Part shown: piece after piece, positions 1-12,245 of the stretch | How positions within the stretch are numbered: the first letter of the stretch is position 1 | Layout: each line of letters begins with the position of its first letter | DNA from: Phoronis australis | Lineage: Eukaryota; Phoronida; Phoronidae | Reading direction: 5' to 3' | Length of the DNA stretch: 64,000 nucleotides | Assembly: GCA_002633005.1 (NCBI GenBank) | Contig: NMRA01000487.1 | Location: forward strand, 1-64,000 | Translations under genes and position numbers: made by a program | The notes under the pieces: generated by a model | Seen by the model: only the letters and a program-made list of their open reading frames with translations | Databases searched by the model: none | What the model was told of the DNA's origin: nothing

Positions 1-1910
1 TAACTCAAAAGCACACTTGATGAATTTGGTTCTGTATGTTGCATATGCCACCAGTACTGAAATAAAAAGAACCTGGTATATTAGTTAGTTGAAAGTGTCA
101 CATTAAATTGTTTTCTAGTCAGCGATCAGTAATTTTTCAATGTAATATATTGTCTTGAGAAAGTCATACCAGACAAGAGACATGAGCATGAAAATAAATG
201 AATTTGAAAGCAAATGAATTGACAGTAAAACAGTAGACAGACAGTAGATCCCCTAGCGTAGTCACAGGGGGGGGGGGGTGGGCACCCCCACCCCTCTGTT
301 GATTGCAAAGGGCCCATGGGTTGCAAGTCATTTTAGCCAGACCAGTCGCAAACAATTCGCACTTTTCCTCCAGTGGAATACATCTCATCAATGTTCCACT
401 TATTTTTGATATTCCGACACTAGTCACGCAATGGCATAGAATCAAAAACAAAACCCTTCCACAACTCGGGGTCCTTGATTACTTCAGGGGATATATGTTG
501 GATTAGAATGTGCAATGACACCCCTTGCTCATTTTTACAGAAGAGCACCCTGAGACTTCATGTTATATAAACTCAACAGTTAATAAAAAGATGAACTGAA
601 CAAAAACAAGTTAGGCAAGTCTGTTTTCCAACAATTCAATCTGATTGTAACACAATGTAAGCTGTTATATTTGCACAAATACTTACACGTGACTGTAAGT
701 CTAAAGGTAATTCAACTATTTTAATACACTACTTGTGCATAATATACCAGCAGCAGAACTAAAATTATTGAAATATTGAAGAGTTATCAACGTGAGTAAA
801 AACAATAGGCCAGTACTGTAACAATGGATTTGCAATATTTAAGAAAGTAATTAATTTGCTTTACTTTCACAGGTTCATGGATTGTCTGGCTTTATGATAC
901 AATGCAACCCAATTAAAAATGTTTTTTAAAATGGAAAAATTAAATTTCACAAAAAATGTATTTCTTACATCACTTTCAGTTATCACTGGTCTGTGCAAAC
1001 ACTTTTAAAAGCTACATTTTGCCTTGTTTAGCTGGCTAAAAATGAAAGTTAAATTAGACCTTTTACTCTGTCTAAAGGTATTCCTTACTGTGACAGGATT
1101 AAACTTCTCTTACCAACTCGAGTAGCAGACGATGTGTACATACATATGCCATTTTCTGCATCCACAATTTTACGGTTGGCCTACCCCGATTAACTCTGAA
1201 AGCGTTTTCTTGCCTCACTGACAGCTTCAATGTTATTGCTATTTATGGAAATAGAATCCTATCACAGTAAGGGCTGTTCCAGTAAAATCTGTATGGGAGG
1301 GGGGGAAGGCACCTTTTTTCGCACTCACCACCCATATTTTTCATTTATTTCTTCAGCCTACCACCTGTAATTTTTTATAAGTTTGAAATGCAACCACCTG
1401 TAATTTTTTTGTTCTTGTGGTTGACTGCACAGGCGCTTGAGTTTATCTGTTCCTCCATCACCACTAACGTCATTCATTACTAAGAAAACATATGTTTCTT
1501 ATATATATGGTTATTAGCCATCGAGAAATTCGAGCACCTGTGGTTAAATGGTGTTATGGGCATGCTGATAAGGAGATCGGAGGGAGTGAAAAAGTCGGAG
1601 CTCTTTGCAAGTTGCATTTTTGTTTCAAGTTTTGATTCTGTGCGGATTGTTTATAAAATTTACTAAAATTACCTACCATCAAACATTTATGGCCCAATGA
1701 AACAACAATGACCTGTAAATTTTAAATTTTTTGAAGTACGACCACCAGCCATTTTGAATTAAAATCAAATGCAACCACCCATAAATTTTTATTTCACATG
1801 AGTTGCCTTCCCTCCCCCTTCCCACACAGATTTTTCTGGAACAGCGTAAGGATTATGACTGATTTTATGACAAATTTTCGTTTTTAGTCGGCGAAGGGCA
1901 GGTTTGACAT
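1..1910. other. Flanking DNA, no gene recognised
   Basis: No spliced gene is recognisable here on either strand. The stretch holds a G homopolymer at about 267-278 and a MITE at 1273-1845. Short open frames around 126-506 run through the poly-G tract and resemble nothing known. It could contain 3' UTR or further 3' exons of the minus-strand HEPN gene that ends near 1911, because a good donor (GTAAGT) sits right at that exon's end. Confidence 0.5.
1273..1845. mobile_element. Non-autonomous DNA transposon (MITE), 573 bp
   Basis: The ends are inverted repeats. The left end begins GCTGTTCCAG and continues with an AAAATCTGT..GGGAGGGGG-GAAGGCA-type arm; the right end is its imperfect complement, ending CTGGAACAGC. 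Both outer flanks carry the same six bases, GTAAGG (1267-1272 and 1846-1851), which is a perfect target-site duplication. Inside, the motif CAACCACC(T/C)(G/A)TAA is repeated near 1360, 1391 and 1775. No transposase frame is present, so the element would depend on an autonomous relative. The superfamily is not assigned. Confidence 0.8.
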
Positions 1911-3608
1911 CTACTTACTTGAGACATTAAATAATATGATTGGCACAAATTTACTCCAGTCCAAGGCAAGTCGTGGCAAATATTCCCTGGAATCTCGCCA
2001 CTTGCACAGGTCTCTTATATACTGCTCATGAACGCAGGGATCAATTGATTTGGCCTTGAGTGTATCATAGTAAAGCTGGGTGTAGATTTTAGACAACCTC
2101 ATTAGGTCTGTAGTAATACTCGACCACAGGTTATCGAACAACTCCGTGGTGATGGTTGGTCGAAACGTATAACCCACTAAAAAGTTTCGCCTGTGATGTA
2201 ATCTTGCGATACATTCCTCGTGGCTGGCACCTGGAAATGAAATGGGGCAAAAACATTTGACACACAGTACAAATTATGTAAATATGACCATTTCATCAGG
2301 TTGCTCATCTCAACTGCATTATCCATTAACCAATTCAGCTCCACCTGTCTCGTTTAAATGTAATGGTCTCATGCCTACAGCAGCATATTTCCTGATCTTC
2401 AAACACAGGTATGCGGCCATAACGTGGGTTGACTTTGACTATTAAAACACAAGATTGCTGATGTTTAAGCTTCTTAATCTTTAGTCATCTATTTTTTAGT
2501 AAAAAATGAAACGCTTAAAAAATTTACAAATGCTCAGGCATACATAGCTTTTCATAATAACAAATAATAATAAATGTCCTGGTTACGAGAATGAGCTCAG
2601 GAAACATCTAACATAAAATCTTGGATACTATGGAGAGCTGCAACAAACACAGCATAAAGATTTTTAATCTGTATATTATCATTTAGTCAGACACATGGTC
2701 AAGGGGGTGAAGGGTTTTTTTGTGACCTACACAACGGCATTGTGCCATGTGCTATCATCATCATGAAACTGTTTTTGAACTGTGATTTGAAGATCACCGT
2801 GAAACTGATGTATTTTTATGGTATCGTGGATTGTGAAATCAATTATTTTGAAACCATGAATATGAACGAGATGTGGGGGGGATAGAATTCATGGTGACAC
2901 TTGATTGTAGAAGGAGCAAAAATTTGTTGTGATCCATGAAATTCAAAAAGTGCCGTCACAATACCAATGATTTTGTCCCCTTTGTCAAGCACTGAAAATT
3001 AAACTAATACAGCTGGTGCTTATGCACTGATGTTATGTCTAATACAGTTACCACTAACACACTGATTTTGCCTGCAGTATGTAACGCACTTGATAATGAA
3101 TGTCACTTGACATTTTGTTGGAAAGAATACAAAGATGCGGATAGTTGAAGTACAAAAGCATTAAAGTATCTCAAGCGTAAATATTCACCTTTTGTGTCCT
3201 GGATCCACAAGTTTGACTCAAATGGTGTCAAGCCACTGACACGTCTCAACAATAAACACACCAGTGACACATCCAAATCATCCACCACAATGCCCTCTTT
3301 TGGTTGATCATCCGGATACAGAAATTTCTTCTGTTGTTTCTGCAATGCCTTTAATGAGAAAAGCTCCTTTTTCACTTTGGCCAAAACATCAATAAAGGAG
3401 CAATGTTCTCCCTCGATGGAATCATTTCCACACTCGGCACCACATTGACGGAATTTAGTTCTACTGCAGTAATTGTACATGGCGGCTAGTCGTTTTTCCA
3501 GGAGGTCCTTTAGAACATCCCGTCCAGTGTCCACCAGGAGACCACAGAGCCGCGTGTAATTACTGGCTTCCACTAGAGTGACTGTCATGGCTAATGTGGG
3601 TATGCTAA
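1911..3608 (-). CDS. DZIP3-type HEPN-domain protein (two exons seen, ends uncertain)
   Basis: Exon A (3608 to 3189) follows acceptor TTTTTCAG and ends at donor G|GTGAAT. Exon B (2230 to 1919, or to the TAG at 1913-1911) follows CATTTCCAG. Phases match across the intron. The first usable ATG in exon A is at 3588; a coding exon further upstream is possible because the frame is open to the acceptor. Exon A opens with NYTRLCGLLVDTG, followed by DVLKDLL, and later has DLDVSLVCLLLRRVSGL. Exon B has RRNFLVGY, then ELFDNLWSSI. This order matches the HEPN domain found in DZIP3-like ubiquitin ligases and in expanded invertebrate families, where HEPN is often joined to NACHT, death-fold or RING domains; none of those is visible here. 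The histidine expected in the family's RN-x-x-x-x-H motif reads as tyrosine, so nuclease activity looks doubtful. A GTAAGT donor overlaps the final codons, so either the protein stops at 1911 or further 3' exons exist. The role is unknown; the domain assignment rests on motif resemblance only. Confidence 0.6.
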
Positions 3609-4709
3609 CTGAAAAACACAAGAAAAGTGAGAACAGTAAAATTTGCGGAAATCAAATCCAACCCGACAAAGATATTGCGTCCGAGTATGGTGAAATCCGT
3701 GAGGGCATGAATGTATGAGTAAAGAAAACTCTCCCGTTGATGAGTGATGCAAAACTCCATCTTATGAATGTCCGACTTTAGCCAATACTCGAAGGGCCAT
3801 CGGAGGACCGCGTTTTCACGGATTGGTGAAATAGACATAAAGCAAAAGAATGGGAGGAAAATTCTTGATCAGTACGCTAGTACTAACCAAATCAAATTCC
3901 CTTGGCATATTTAGTGAACTGCAAGCGGTCTTACAGGCTATATATCTCTTCTTTTTACCTTCATCTATCAACGACAAATCAAATCGTCTGCCACCTTGTA
4001 ATCCTAGTTTTTTACCCAATGACGTCATGCGGTGACTTGAATGCCAACCAATCAGCCAAGTGAATGCTTCTTTTCATGAGTTCACAAAAATGCAAATAGC
4101 AGAGAGTCAAGCGAATAGTAAAAAGCCGAAACTTTGAGTGAGTACAATCTTTCGAAGGGCTTGATTTCTGTGCAATTATATTCGCCGTATTATTTCTGCA
4201 GATAAATGCGTTCTTGCAATCACAATTTGGATATGTGCAGGTTAGTATTGATGTGCAATTGGAGTGTGATATGTATGACTTAATTCTACACTTTCACTGT
4301 TACGCAATTCCAACCCTGTTTAAAAGCTGGTTTACCGACTAGTCCAACTTATGCAAGTTTTACTGTAGTACAGTTGAACAGTGTTGCAGAGAATCCTCAC
4401 AGGACTTTACTGATTATGTTTGCTAATAAAAATTAACTTATGCAGTTAGCTTGGGACTTGTTCGAATGGAGCGTAGCGAACAAATGAATGTACCAAACCA
4501 GGCACATTGAGCTGCAATATGACTGTATGAGTGTTGTCTTACCACAAGTTTTTAACTACGATTAAGAGTGAAAACAGATGTGGAAGCTGCGTCCAACAAT
4601 AAGTCTTAAACTTTGTTACCTCAGTCAGTGAACACAACACTTGAAAGTAGTAAAGAAGTAAAAGGTTGTATTAAATTACACCAACCAAATCTATGCTGTA
4701 AAATTCCTC

Positions 4710-7081
4710 CTAATAAAACAGTTGAGGGTCGTCTGGTAAAATACTCTTTGTGTCTTCTGCTCTCCCGCACAGCAAACACAGCATTGTATACTCCTGAAAG
4801 AAAGGGCCAGATGAGTCGTCTGAAGACCAATTAACAAAGCAAAATCTATCCCAACTAAAAAAGTATGAAAGACAGTCACAGTCACACTAGTTACAGTTCC
4901 AAACACATGACACACAGGAGTGGAAGAAACAGCATAATGTTGTGGTGATAGAACTGTTGATTCCTTGTATTGCATACATTCACTAGCAGGACCAAGCTCA
5001 GAGGAGTAGGAGACATGTTTGTGCAATGCTCAGTTGTCTGCAAATAATGCCAGGATTCAAACCCAGGTCTCCCAAACAGGAGTTCAGAGGTCAAACTACT
5101 GAACCACACCGTCTCCTCAATAGTGATTGGTCAATTTCTTTTCTTATGTTACTTTAGGTACATATATATTAAAATGAGAAATGTTCCCATTTGCTTATAT
5201 TAGAGAAACATAAACGTGATGGAGAAGAGAACTGACCATGTGACTACTCTGGGTAAAGCACAGGAAAACCACTACCAAAAATGTTCTGTATGCTTCACTC
5301 AACAACATACTTTATTAAGACAGTGTTTATTAAAAACTCAGTTATTTTACATGAAAAGGAACTGCCTCAATTTTCAGAGTTCCACGTTTTAAAAATTGAC
5401 TACTAGGTACAATGCTGGTGTACCACATAATATCTGATGACAGATGTACCACACAAAGCGTGCTTAAAACAAAGTAAGAATTTTCTTGGTTCATTTTTGT
5501 TGAGAATTTTGACAAACAAAAAATCTGTTTTTCTGCCATATTGTGCACTAAATAGCGGAAAACTCTACTATACAAAACACAGCAAATTTACTAACCTGTA
5601 GTTTGTCGTCAGCACTAAAGGTGTACTCGTGCCTTGCTACCACATGGTGACACTTATCACACAGATCTGAAACACCTACGAGCACTTAGGGTCATGACAA
5701 GCACAAAATTCATAATTTTTCAATTCAATGATTAACTAGCTGTTGCCTTTTAAAACTGCGCTACGACAGAGACTTGGTTAAGTTAACAAGTAAGGAATAT
5801 AACATCTCAAACAAATGTGGGAATTTAGTGTTTTACAGCATGTTTTCATTGCATGCCAACATAGGATAGAAGATGACAGTTCATTGTGTACATACGCTGG
5901 TAAGTAACGAGTTCTTCGTTATCTTCTTCTGACTTTATAACGTTGACGTTCACTATAGCTCGTTCCTTACAGTGAGAACATTCGGAAAAGTTAAGGTAGT
6001 ATGTCCCAGACTCCAAGCATACAGAACCCTAAAACAAAACAGTGGAAAAGGCATTGGCAAGTCAGGCCAACAGAACTGAGTGGCATAGGTGTGGTGCATG
6101 AGAGGGACAGAGAGAACTGTCAATCGAACAGGACTCACTTAAAACATTCAGTAATAGCCTTGATGGATAATACCATACCATACGTGGACCTGTTTGTTTG
6201 CATTGGTGGGGTATATCTGCAGTTCAGTGAAAACCTTGAACCTGTAAATGGAATATTAGACATGCAAGGAGAGAAATTTTAAAAAGGGACTGCTGTAAGT
6301 GACATAAAAATGTAGAAAAAAATACTGGCTAGTGGCAGTGGTGAGGGCTGCAAATGAAATTCATTCATAATACAACATTGGCATGAAATTAACACTGAGT
6401 ACTCTTATCAGTAGTCAATCACAGCCAGCTAGCAGGCTACCTTATAAGTCACTCAGACTCAGTATCTGACCCCCCCCCCTTGATGCCTCTTCTTGGCCTG
6501 GCTAGCTGACAGGTGACCTCTTCCGTAATCTTCTATAAGGCCTACATTTGGGTTTGACCTTTAACACGTTGATCGTCTTCAATTTCGGTAACAGAATGAA
6601 GCACTATTCAGAAAAAAAATGTTGATTACTAGCGTATGTGTTCGATTTTGACTTTGAAAGACGTGAACTCAACTGCCTCTTGGCTAACTTAGTAGGCTGA
6701 GGTGTTCACCTCTACTCAAAAGATACACACAGTAACGTGATTGATACAGGTTAGCCAGGGTTAAGTGCACTGCAGGTGTACAAGTTGCGTTAGGCGTGCC
6801 GCTGCCAATGCCTTACAGACCTGTACCTCACTGAGTCTGAGAGTGAGAGTGAGATGACTGACAGCCGTACAGCAGACTTAGTACAAAAACGAGACAAATC
6901 GGTGGCGATGTGCACCTTGTTGTTTACTATTCTTGAGAGTCTTGAAACTCTCAAATCACTTAGAAGCCATTAAACAGTAAAATCTTAAGGTTTTGAATTT
7001 GACACGCACCCAAATGTGGACTTTGAGCATTCATTTACTTACCCGATCAGGAAACTCGGACACAACACAATTTCCGCACAT
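4710..7081 (-). CDS. CHURC1: Churchill zinc-binding protein
   Basis: Four exons, 108 aa: 7081-7043, 6028-5896, 5666-5596 and 4793-4710 (TAG at 4712-4710). Every junction is GT-AG and the phases close. The protein starts [13 protein letters not shown]. It then has C17, the C30-x2-C33 pair (SECSHC), the block [16 protein letters not shown] at 59-74, and [14 protein letters not shown] at 82-95. It ends in SILPDDPQ and a short tail. The order of cysteines and histidines and the length match Churchill proteins of about 112 aa. Churchill is a small zinc-binding protein first described as an FGF-induced switch in early vertebrate embryos; whether it binds DNA directly is disputed. It is absent from the standard fly and nematode models, which is informative about lineage. 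Intron 3 carries a tRNA-like SINE at 5050-5115. The start is fixed by family identity of the first codons. Confidence 0.95.
5050..5115 (-). mobile_element. tRNA-derived SINE head or tRNA pseudogene
   Basis: Read on the minus strand, this shows a box A-like GTGGTTCAGTAG followed about 40 bases later by a box B-like GGTTTGAATCC, the two internal promoter blocks of RNA polymerase III. The cloverleaf is imperfect and box B departs from GGTTCGANTCC, so a functional tRNA is unlikely. It lies in intron 3 of CHURC1. A SINE head is the best reading; the 3' body was not delimited. Confidence 0.55.
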
Positions 7082-10000
7082 CACGGCGACACTAGTGTCA
7101 CCTAACGGTAGAATAGTAGATGGTAAGGTCACCTTTTGAGCGACTGCCGTACCAATGTCAATCAATTTTTTTAGTGCTTTTGATGATCAGCTTTTGATTG
7201 AAAATTTTATTGTTGTTATCATTAGTCGGTGAGTTCAGAGTTCTAGTCAAGCACTGTTCTTTTAAGAATGCTATCTTATTACAACATAGTTTTATTTAGA
7301 ATCAGGTTAAACATGTTGGCTTCCAGGGTGGCTCGCCGGGGGTCGAACGAGCCGCCCATTTGACAAAGTGGACAAAAAGGTCCGCCTCAAAAACTCCGAA
7401 AAAGTAGAAAACGAGATAAAAGTCCGCTAAAAAGGCAGGAACTAGCAAAATTCGGCGAATTCACTATTCATATATAGCTCTGAACGTACCCCGCGAATTT
7501 TAGTATGGGGTCCGACAAATTCTCAAAAATTCGAGTTCCCCATTTTTAGGCTGGGTACGTGCGTGCATGTTAAACAAATGACACTAAAGTACAGGTATTG
7601 TATTTTAGTGTATTCTGCTATCCCTTTACAGTGTGAGAAAACTTCCGGGAATTCCTGATATTAGTCAATTTTGTTATTATCCAAATCTAAGCGGCCTCAG
7701 TCCTCGTCCTGCTGCCCCTCGTAATCACAACTAAAAAACGTGGCGACCACTATTCCCTCGAAAATTGTGGTTAAATCATCTTGTGATATCCTAGATCGGC
7801 TACAGAACCCCAGAACAAGGCCAGGTCGTTGAAATTATCATTTGATATCGGTAAACACGCATGCAACTCTGCTCACAGATGTAAGATTGTTGTTTATACA
7901 TGGAGAAAGCGTTTGTTAACAACTGATTTATATATTCTATGCCAGCCTTACAGACTTTAATTAGGCACCGGTTTACTCAATCAGTCGCTGCTTTCTGTGA
8001 TGGGAAATTAAAATCAAAATGATTCGTAAATTCTCAAAACTATGACCGTTATCGTGTCAGTGGGAGCTTTGAAATTGAACAAAGATGACTTCCATAAAAA
8101 ACACTATTTTTTCTGGTTTGTATCTACACAGATACCACTCCAGACTATATTTACCCATTCACCGAATCCCTCTGCCGAAAAGGGATTTTATATGGTAGGT
8201 GTAACAATACAACTGTCCAAATATTTAATTCTAAACACCAAAGCGTACGCATTGAGACCCGTCACATTTGATTGTGAGTTTGTTTGCTTGCAAAACATTA
8301 CTACATTTACTTATCAACAGATAAGTGACGAGGTGTGGTTTAATAATAGTCGGACTGTCTTCGGACGATACCATTGCAGACAACTTGGACCTTTTTTGCA
8401 AGAAACATACCGGCGACCAAGCATCAGTTCTCGTACACGGCGCAGTACGTTGTCAAAACTGATAGCTGCTGTCCATCTCTAACAGTTCAAATAACTTCAA
8501 TGTGAACTTGATAACAACGTTTTCAGATAAATCGTAATTTAGAATTTATTTCCCCTCGTGCGACCTGCAGTAGTGCATGACTTGAAATGCTTTTTCACGG
8601 CAAACTAGGAAAAAGTATATTTTCCAGTTATAGAAACGAGTTCAGTACTCATGCAACAAAAATGTGTGCGTCCCAACAACCATGGAAATTAGAAAATTAA
8701 ATATTTTATCAACCAACTTAGCCATCTTTAAGTAGCGAGGACAGTGCAAAGGGGAAAGAAACACGATATTTTAAGGTGGTGCAGGACCTTAGAAAAATGT
8801 TTAAATTTGGTTGTCTTGGGTGATAGCATTCGGACGAAGATTTCACATGCTATGGTTTATGCACTGTCCTCAAAAATGATGTTAAGAATCGTTTTGGAGT
8901 GTTCCACTTTAGTGTGAGGGGCTATCAAAAGATTTTTATGAAAAAATCCGAAGCTGCATAAAATGAAAACGAAACGATAACTTCACAAAACTGTAACAGC
9001 TGTCTTGATATATCAAAGAAAGTTGGTCATGCTATTGAAACTGTTGTTTTCTAATGAATGTAGCTATCTTTTTTGCAACATTTTCTTGAAAAGATATGGC
9101 CACGTGACCCAAACATAAAATTTTATAGGCTTTCTAGTTTCATAAAATTGCATACTTTTTACTGAGCTAAAAAATCTATAGATAAATAAACATAGTGGTC
9201 GATAAGCTCCTGCATAGACTTAAAGTGAAGCAACATCTCTGAAAATCGTTGTCACGATTCACGTCTTTGGGCTGCAAGCCTTTGTAGTGGCTCTTCAATA
9301 AGGCAAATGTCCCAATAATTTATGATAACAGTTTAAGCGAATGTAGTTCAAAGACTATTTTGTCATAGACGAGAATTGATACGAAGGTTGTCACCTCGAG
9401 GAGGAAAGTAACAACTGCTGACAAGTAGTTCTCAATGGTTGCTTGAAATTGAAACTTAAGTTGTTTTGAGACGCAGAGCATGATGTAACGGAAAGACGGT
9501 TTTGAAACTCGTTAGTCCAGTGCAACACATTGAAGATTATTGAAATAAAAATGTAATCAGCAATGAGAAAATGATGTCCGTCACTTTAAAATGTACACCC
9601 ATCTGTGACTTCGGGAATCTCTTACTTTAAATTGTTTGTCTCATTTATGGCGACCAGTTTGCTGACAGTATCAGCAGGTTACCTGACAACTGAGAGAGCA
9701 TAGAAACGGTGATTAGGCACTCGACAATGCGTCTCTCCACACGTATGCGTTCATTCGTTCCACGTCCATTGCTCAGCGAGACAAATGGTCCTCTGCTCGT
9801 AATAATTAATAAGGTTTGGTGCCAGGTGTAGCTGAGTGGATTCCTGAAATCAGTTGGTAATAAAGTTTAGAAGATTCACATTCAGTTGTCGCTCCTGCAT
9901 TAAAGTAACAGGAAGGTGTTCCGCGAATATATTCTAAATTTTACATTAAATGACTCGCCTGGCAAAATACACCGAAAAAGCTCTTGTTCTGTTTACTGAC

Positions 10001-11545
10001 AAGTCAGTAGCCTTTAACCTGACCACCCCTTTTATAGTCTGTCATGGCCAAGGTCCACGAATTAAATACATGTCCTCCTTCCTCTGTTCTATTTGTTTAA
10101 TGTAACCTTGGATTTTATCTGTTGTGATCTGGACGAAACTGATCGCAGTTTGATGATCTTCCGACCTTTATAGCGAAGATACATCACTTGGCCTCGGAGA
10201 CCTGTCAGTTTGAAGATAAAAACACAGCGATCGATAGTGCGACATGTTTTTGACTAGTTATTAATGTCAGTCAGGTAAGTCGACATGTGTATTCTATTTG
10301 CCTATTTCTGTTCTCTTTAATGTAATTTTGGTTGAGGGAGTTTAACCCATCATGTATTTTAGACAACCGTCACAGCCCTTGGAAAGAAATTGTCTCTATC
10401 ATGGAACTTCTCGGGATTGTGTGGGATATTTGTATGAACAGATATACAAGGTTACGATTAACTCATTCTTTGGTTGCCGTCTATCAAATTTCGTTTCTTT
10501 TCCACAGATTGAACTGAAACGAACATAAGACGATCGTTTTATACCCACCTGCCAATTTCAGTTTAATGAAGATATTATTGAACAGATTTGTTATGATTTA
10601 TTGAATTTTGTATTTAATCTTAGTTTTGCGGCAGTAAACACATTAGGCCAGTCATCTATATTAAATTCTTGGTCTATTTTCACCTTGTTCTCGCTGACAT
10701 ATTGCAAAATGGAGACATTAACACTTTGAAAGACGGTGACCTTTTTAAAAATTCAACTTCCAAATCACTGCCTTATTCGATTGCCAAGTCCGTACATGAA
10801 TTCGCGTCACGAATCCATATCACTTGTTAGTCCTACCTACGGTAACAAAATAAACTGTTGCCATAGTAACAACTCTCCAGGCGATGGTAAGTAGCTAGGT
10901 ATATGATTTGGTTAATATCGATGAACGAATTAGACGACGTCTTGTGTTTATCTTTGTTCATCGTCGTGAATATGGGCGATATTATATACAACGGAACACA
11001 CTTTTTATAGTTTAGTTATATTTAGTTCGTGTGGTATCCGTTAGGTTTCTCTCTTCCACTTCCACGTGAATTCCAAGAAATTGTTCAAATGATAAAATTA
11101 TTAACTTTCCTCAGTGTCCCGATAAGAATAAATGAACTATGCCTCATTATAAAGAGCATTCAAACGTTTCGTGTAATAGCAAATTCGCTTTAATTATATT
11201 TTAATCACATAAGGTTTTGTAAACATAGTTTGAGATTGCATGCATGGTAAGGTATGATCCGTCAAAGAAAATTAAATTCTATCGATTTTGCCGTTCATTA
11301 ATGACGTGAACATTTATCGATTTTCTGGCTTTTAGTTGACACAATGCATCTTACGATCACAACTGCTACTTTGCGCAAGTTAATTCCGGTTAGTATGCCG
11401 GAGGACGTTCCGTGTGTGTAACTTTAAATAGAGATAACTCAATAAACGCAGAACAAACAGAAAACATGTTTATGGAAACGGAGAGTGAGCTTTTGTAGTG
11501 ACGAGATAAGTAAATTGTCGATGACAATGCTTCTTTGGTTCACTG
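7082..11545. other. Intergenic region between CHURC1 and the Tctex1 gene
   Basis: It should contain the CHURC1 promoter and 5' UTR next to 7081, and the promoter plus a non-coding first exon of the Tctex1 gene towards 11.5 kb. No core promoter motif stands out. A 146-codon open frame at 8042-8482 (+) matches no family I recognise and has no clear splice or coding signature. A dispersed repeat lies at about 8755-9130. Confidence 0.5.
8755..9130. repeat. Dispersed repeat, copy 1 (second copy near 63.2-63.5 kb)
   Basis: Shared blocks with 63175-63470, in the same order and orientation, include CACTTT..GTG.GGG.CTATCAAAA, then TTTTCATAAAAA-like sequence, GCATAAAATGAAAAC and AAAACTGTAA. The copies are clearly diverged (many substitutions and indels). 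No coding frame is present. It is probably an old non-autonomous transposon family. Confidence 0.5.
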
Positions 11546-11600
11546 ATGTTGTTTTATTTCAGGTGAAAGTTACACGGCGTTATTCTTAACTTGTATTTCA

Positions 11601-12245
11601 ATGGCGACGCAAGCAAAGAGGCTGAGTACGGAGTCTTTGGCGCAGCATAATCTACAAAGCAGCTCAACACACCTCCGTGTTTTAGAAGGAGAGAAACGGG
11701 AAAAATCCAACTCAATGTTGCACGTGGACAAAAAGAGCGACCAGGGGAGCGGTTCACAAATTTTGCCACTAAGCTTGTTTGCGGGTCGAAAGAGAAACGC
11801 CGTCATGAAATGGAAAATGGGGGGGAAATCGGGTTCAACCATAGGAGGACAGACTTCGAACTCTCTTTCGTTGCCAAGTGGATTTGTAATGGAGAATACC
11901 TACAGACTGATGCCAGATGAAAAATCAAAATTTTCTTCGGCTAAAGTTAAGAAAATCACTGACGCGATCCTGAAGTCGCGTTTAGAGAACGTTGAATACG
12001 ATTCAAGTCAGTGTAGTATCTTGTGCCGTCAGCTAACAGACGAGATTAAAGTTCAAGTGAAGAGTCTACAATTCAAACGATATAAAATCGTAGTAAATGT
12101 GGTCATCGGCGAAAGACTGGACCAGTCTTTAGAATACGCTGGAAAATGTCTATGGAGCGCCGATACGGACAGCTATTCAACAACGACATTTCACAACCAG
12201 ACGTTATTTGCCATCGCTACTGTTTATGGAACGTATTATGAGTGA
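11601..12245 (+). CDS. Tctex1-domain dynein light chain (DYNLT5-like)
   Basis: A single-exon reading frame of 214 aa. The ATG lies about 40 bases after a strong acceptor (TTTTATTTCAG, ending near 11561), so an upstream non-coding exon is expected. Residues 1-95 are basic, serine-rich and low in complexity. Residues about 99-214 form the Tctex1/DYNLT fold, starting ENTYRLMPDEKSKF. The family hallmarks follow: CRQLTDEIKVQVKSL, then RYKIVVNVVIGERLDQS, then CLWSADTDSYSTTTF, ending LFAIATVYGTYYE. Members are light chains of cytoplasmic and ciliary dyneins that dimerise on the intermediate chain. The closest type by feel is TCTEX1D1/DYNLT5 or DYNLT4, both of which have an N-terminal extension; I cannot separate them without alignment. 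It stands alone, with no gene within 4 kb on either side. Confidence 0.9.
   Translation: MATQAKRLSTESLAQHNLQSSSTHLRVLEGEKREKSNSMLHVDKKSDQGSGSQILPLSLFAGRKRNAVMKWKMGGKSGSTIGGQTSNSLSLPSGFVMENTYRLMPDEKSKFSSAKVKKITDAILKSRLENVEYDSSQCSILCRQLTDEIKVQVKSLQFKRYKIVVNVVIGERLDQSLEYAGKCLWSADTDSYSTTTFHNQTLFAIATVYGTYYE

Noticed and set aside
164-451. 95-codon minus-strand frame with a proline run
   Set aside because: The prolines come from the poly-G tract at about 267-278, and the rest resembles nothing. It is probably non-coding flank.
3605-3838. 77-codon minus-strand frame upstream of the HEPN exon
   Set aside because: It runs across the acceptor into the intron and has no family resemblance. It could include 5' UTR but cannot be supported as coding.
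4621-5026. Longer minus-strand frames over the last CHURC1 exon
   Set aside because: They are in the wrong frame or read through the intron. The exon 4793-4710 in a different frame gives the clear Churchill C-terminus.
8042-8482. 146-codon plus-strand open frame
   Set aside because: No family resemblance, no splice context and no codon pattern that sets it apart. In 4.4 kb of gene-free DNA a frame of this size can occur by chance. A transcript would be needed.
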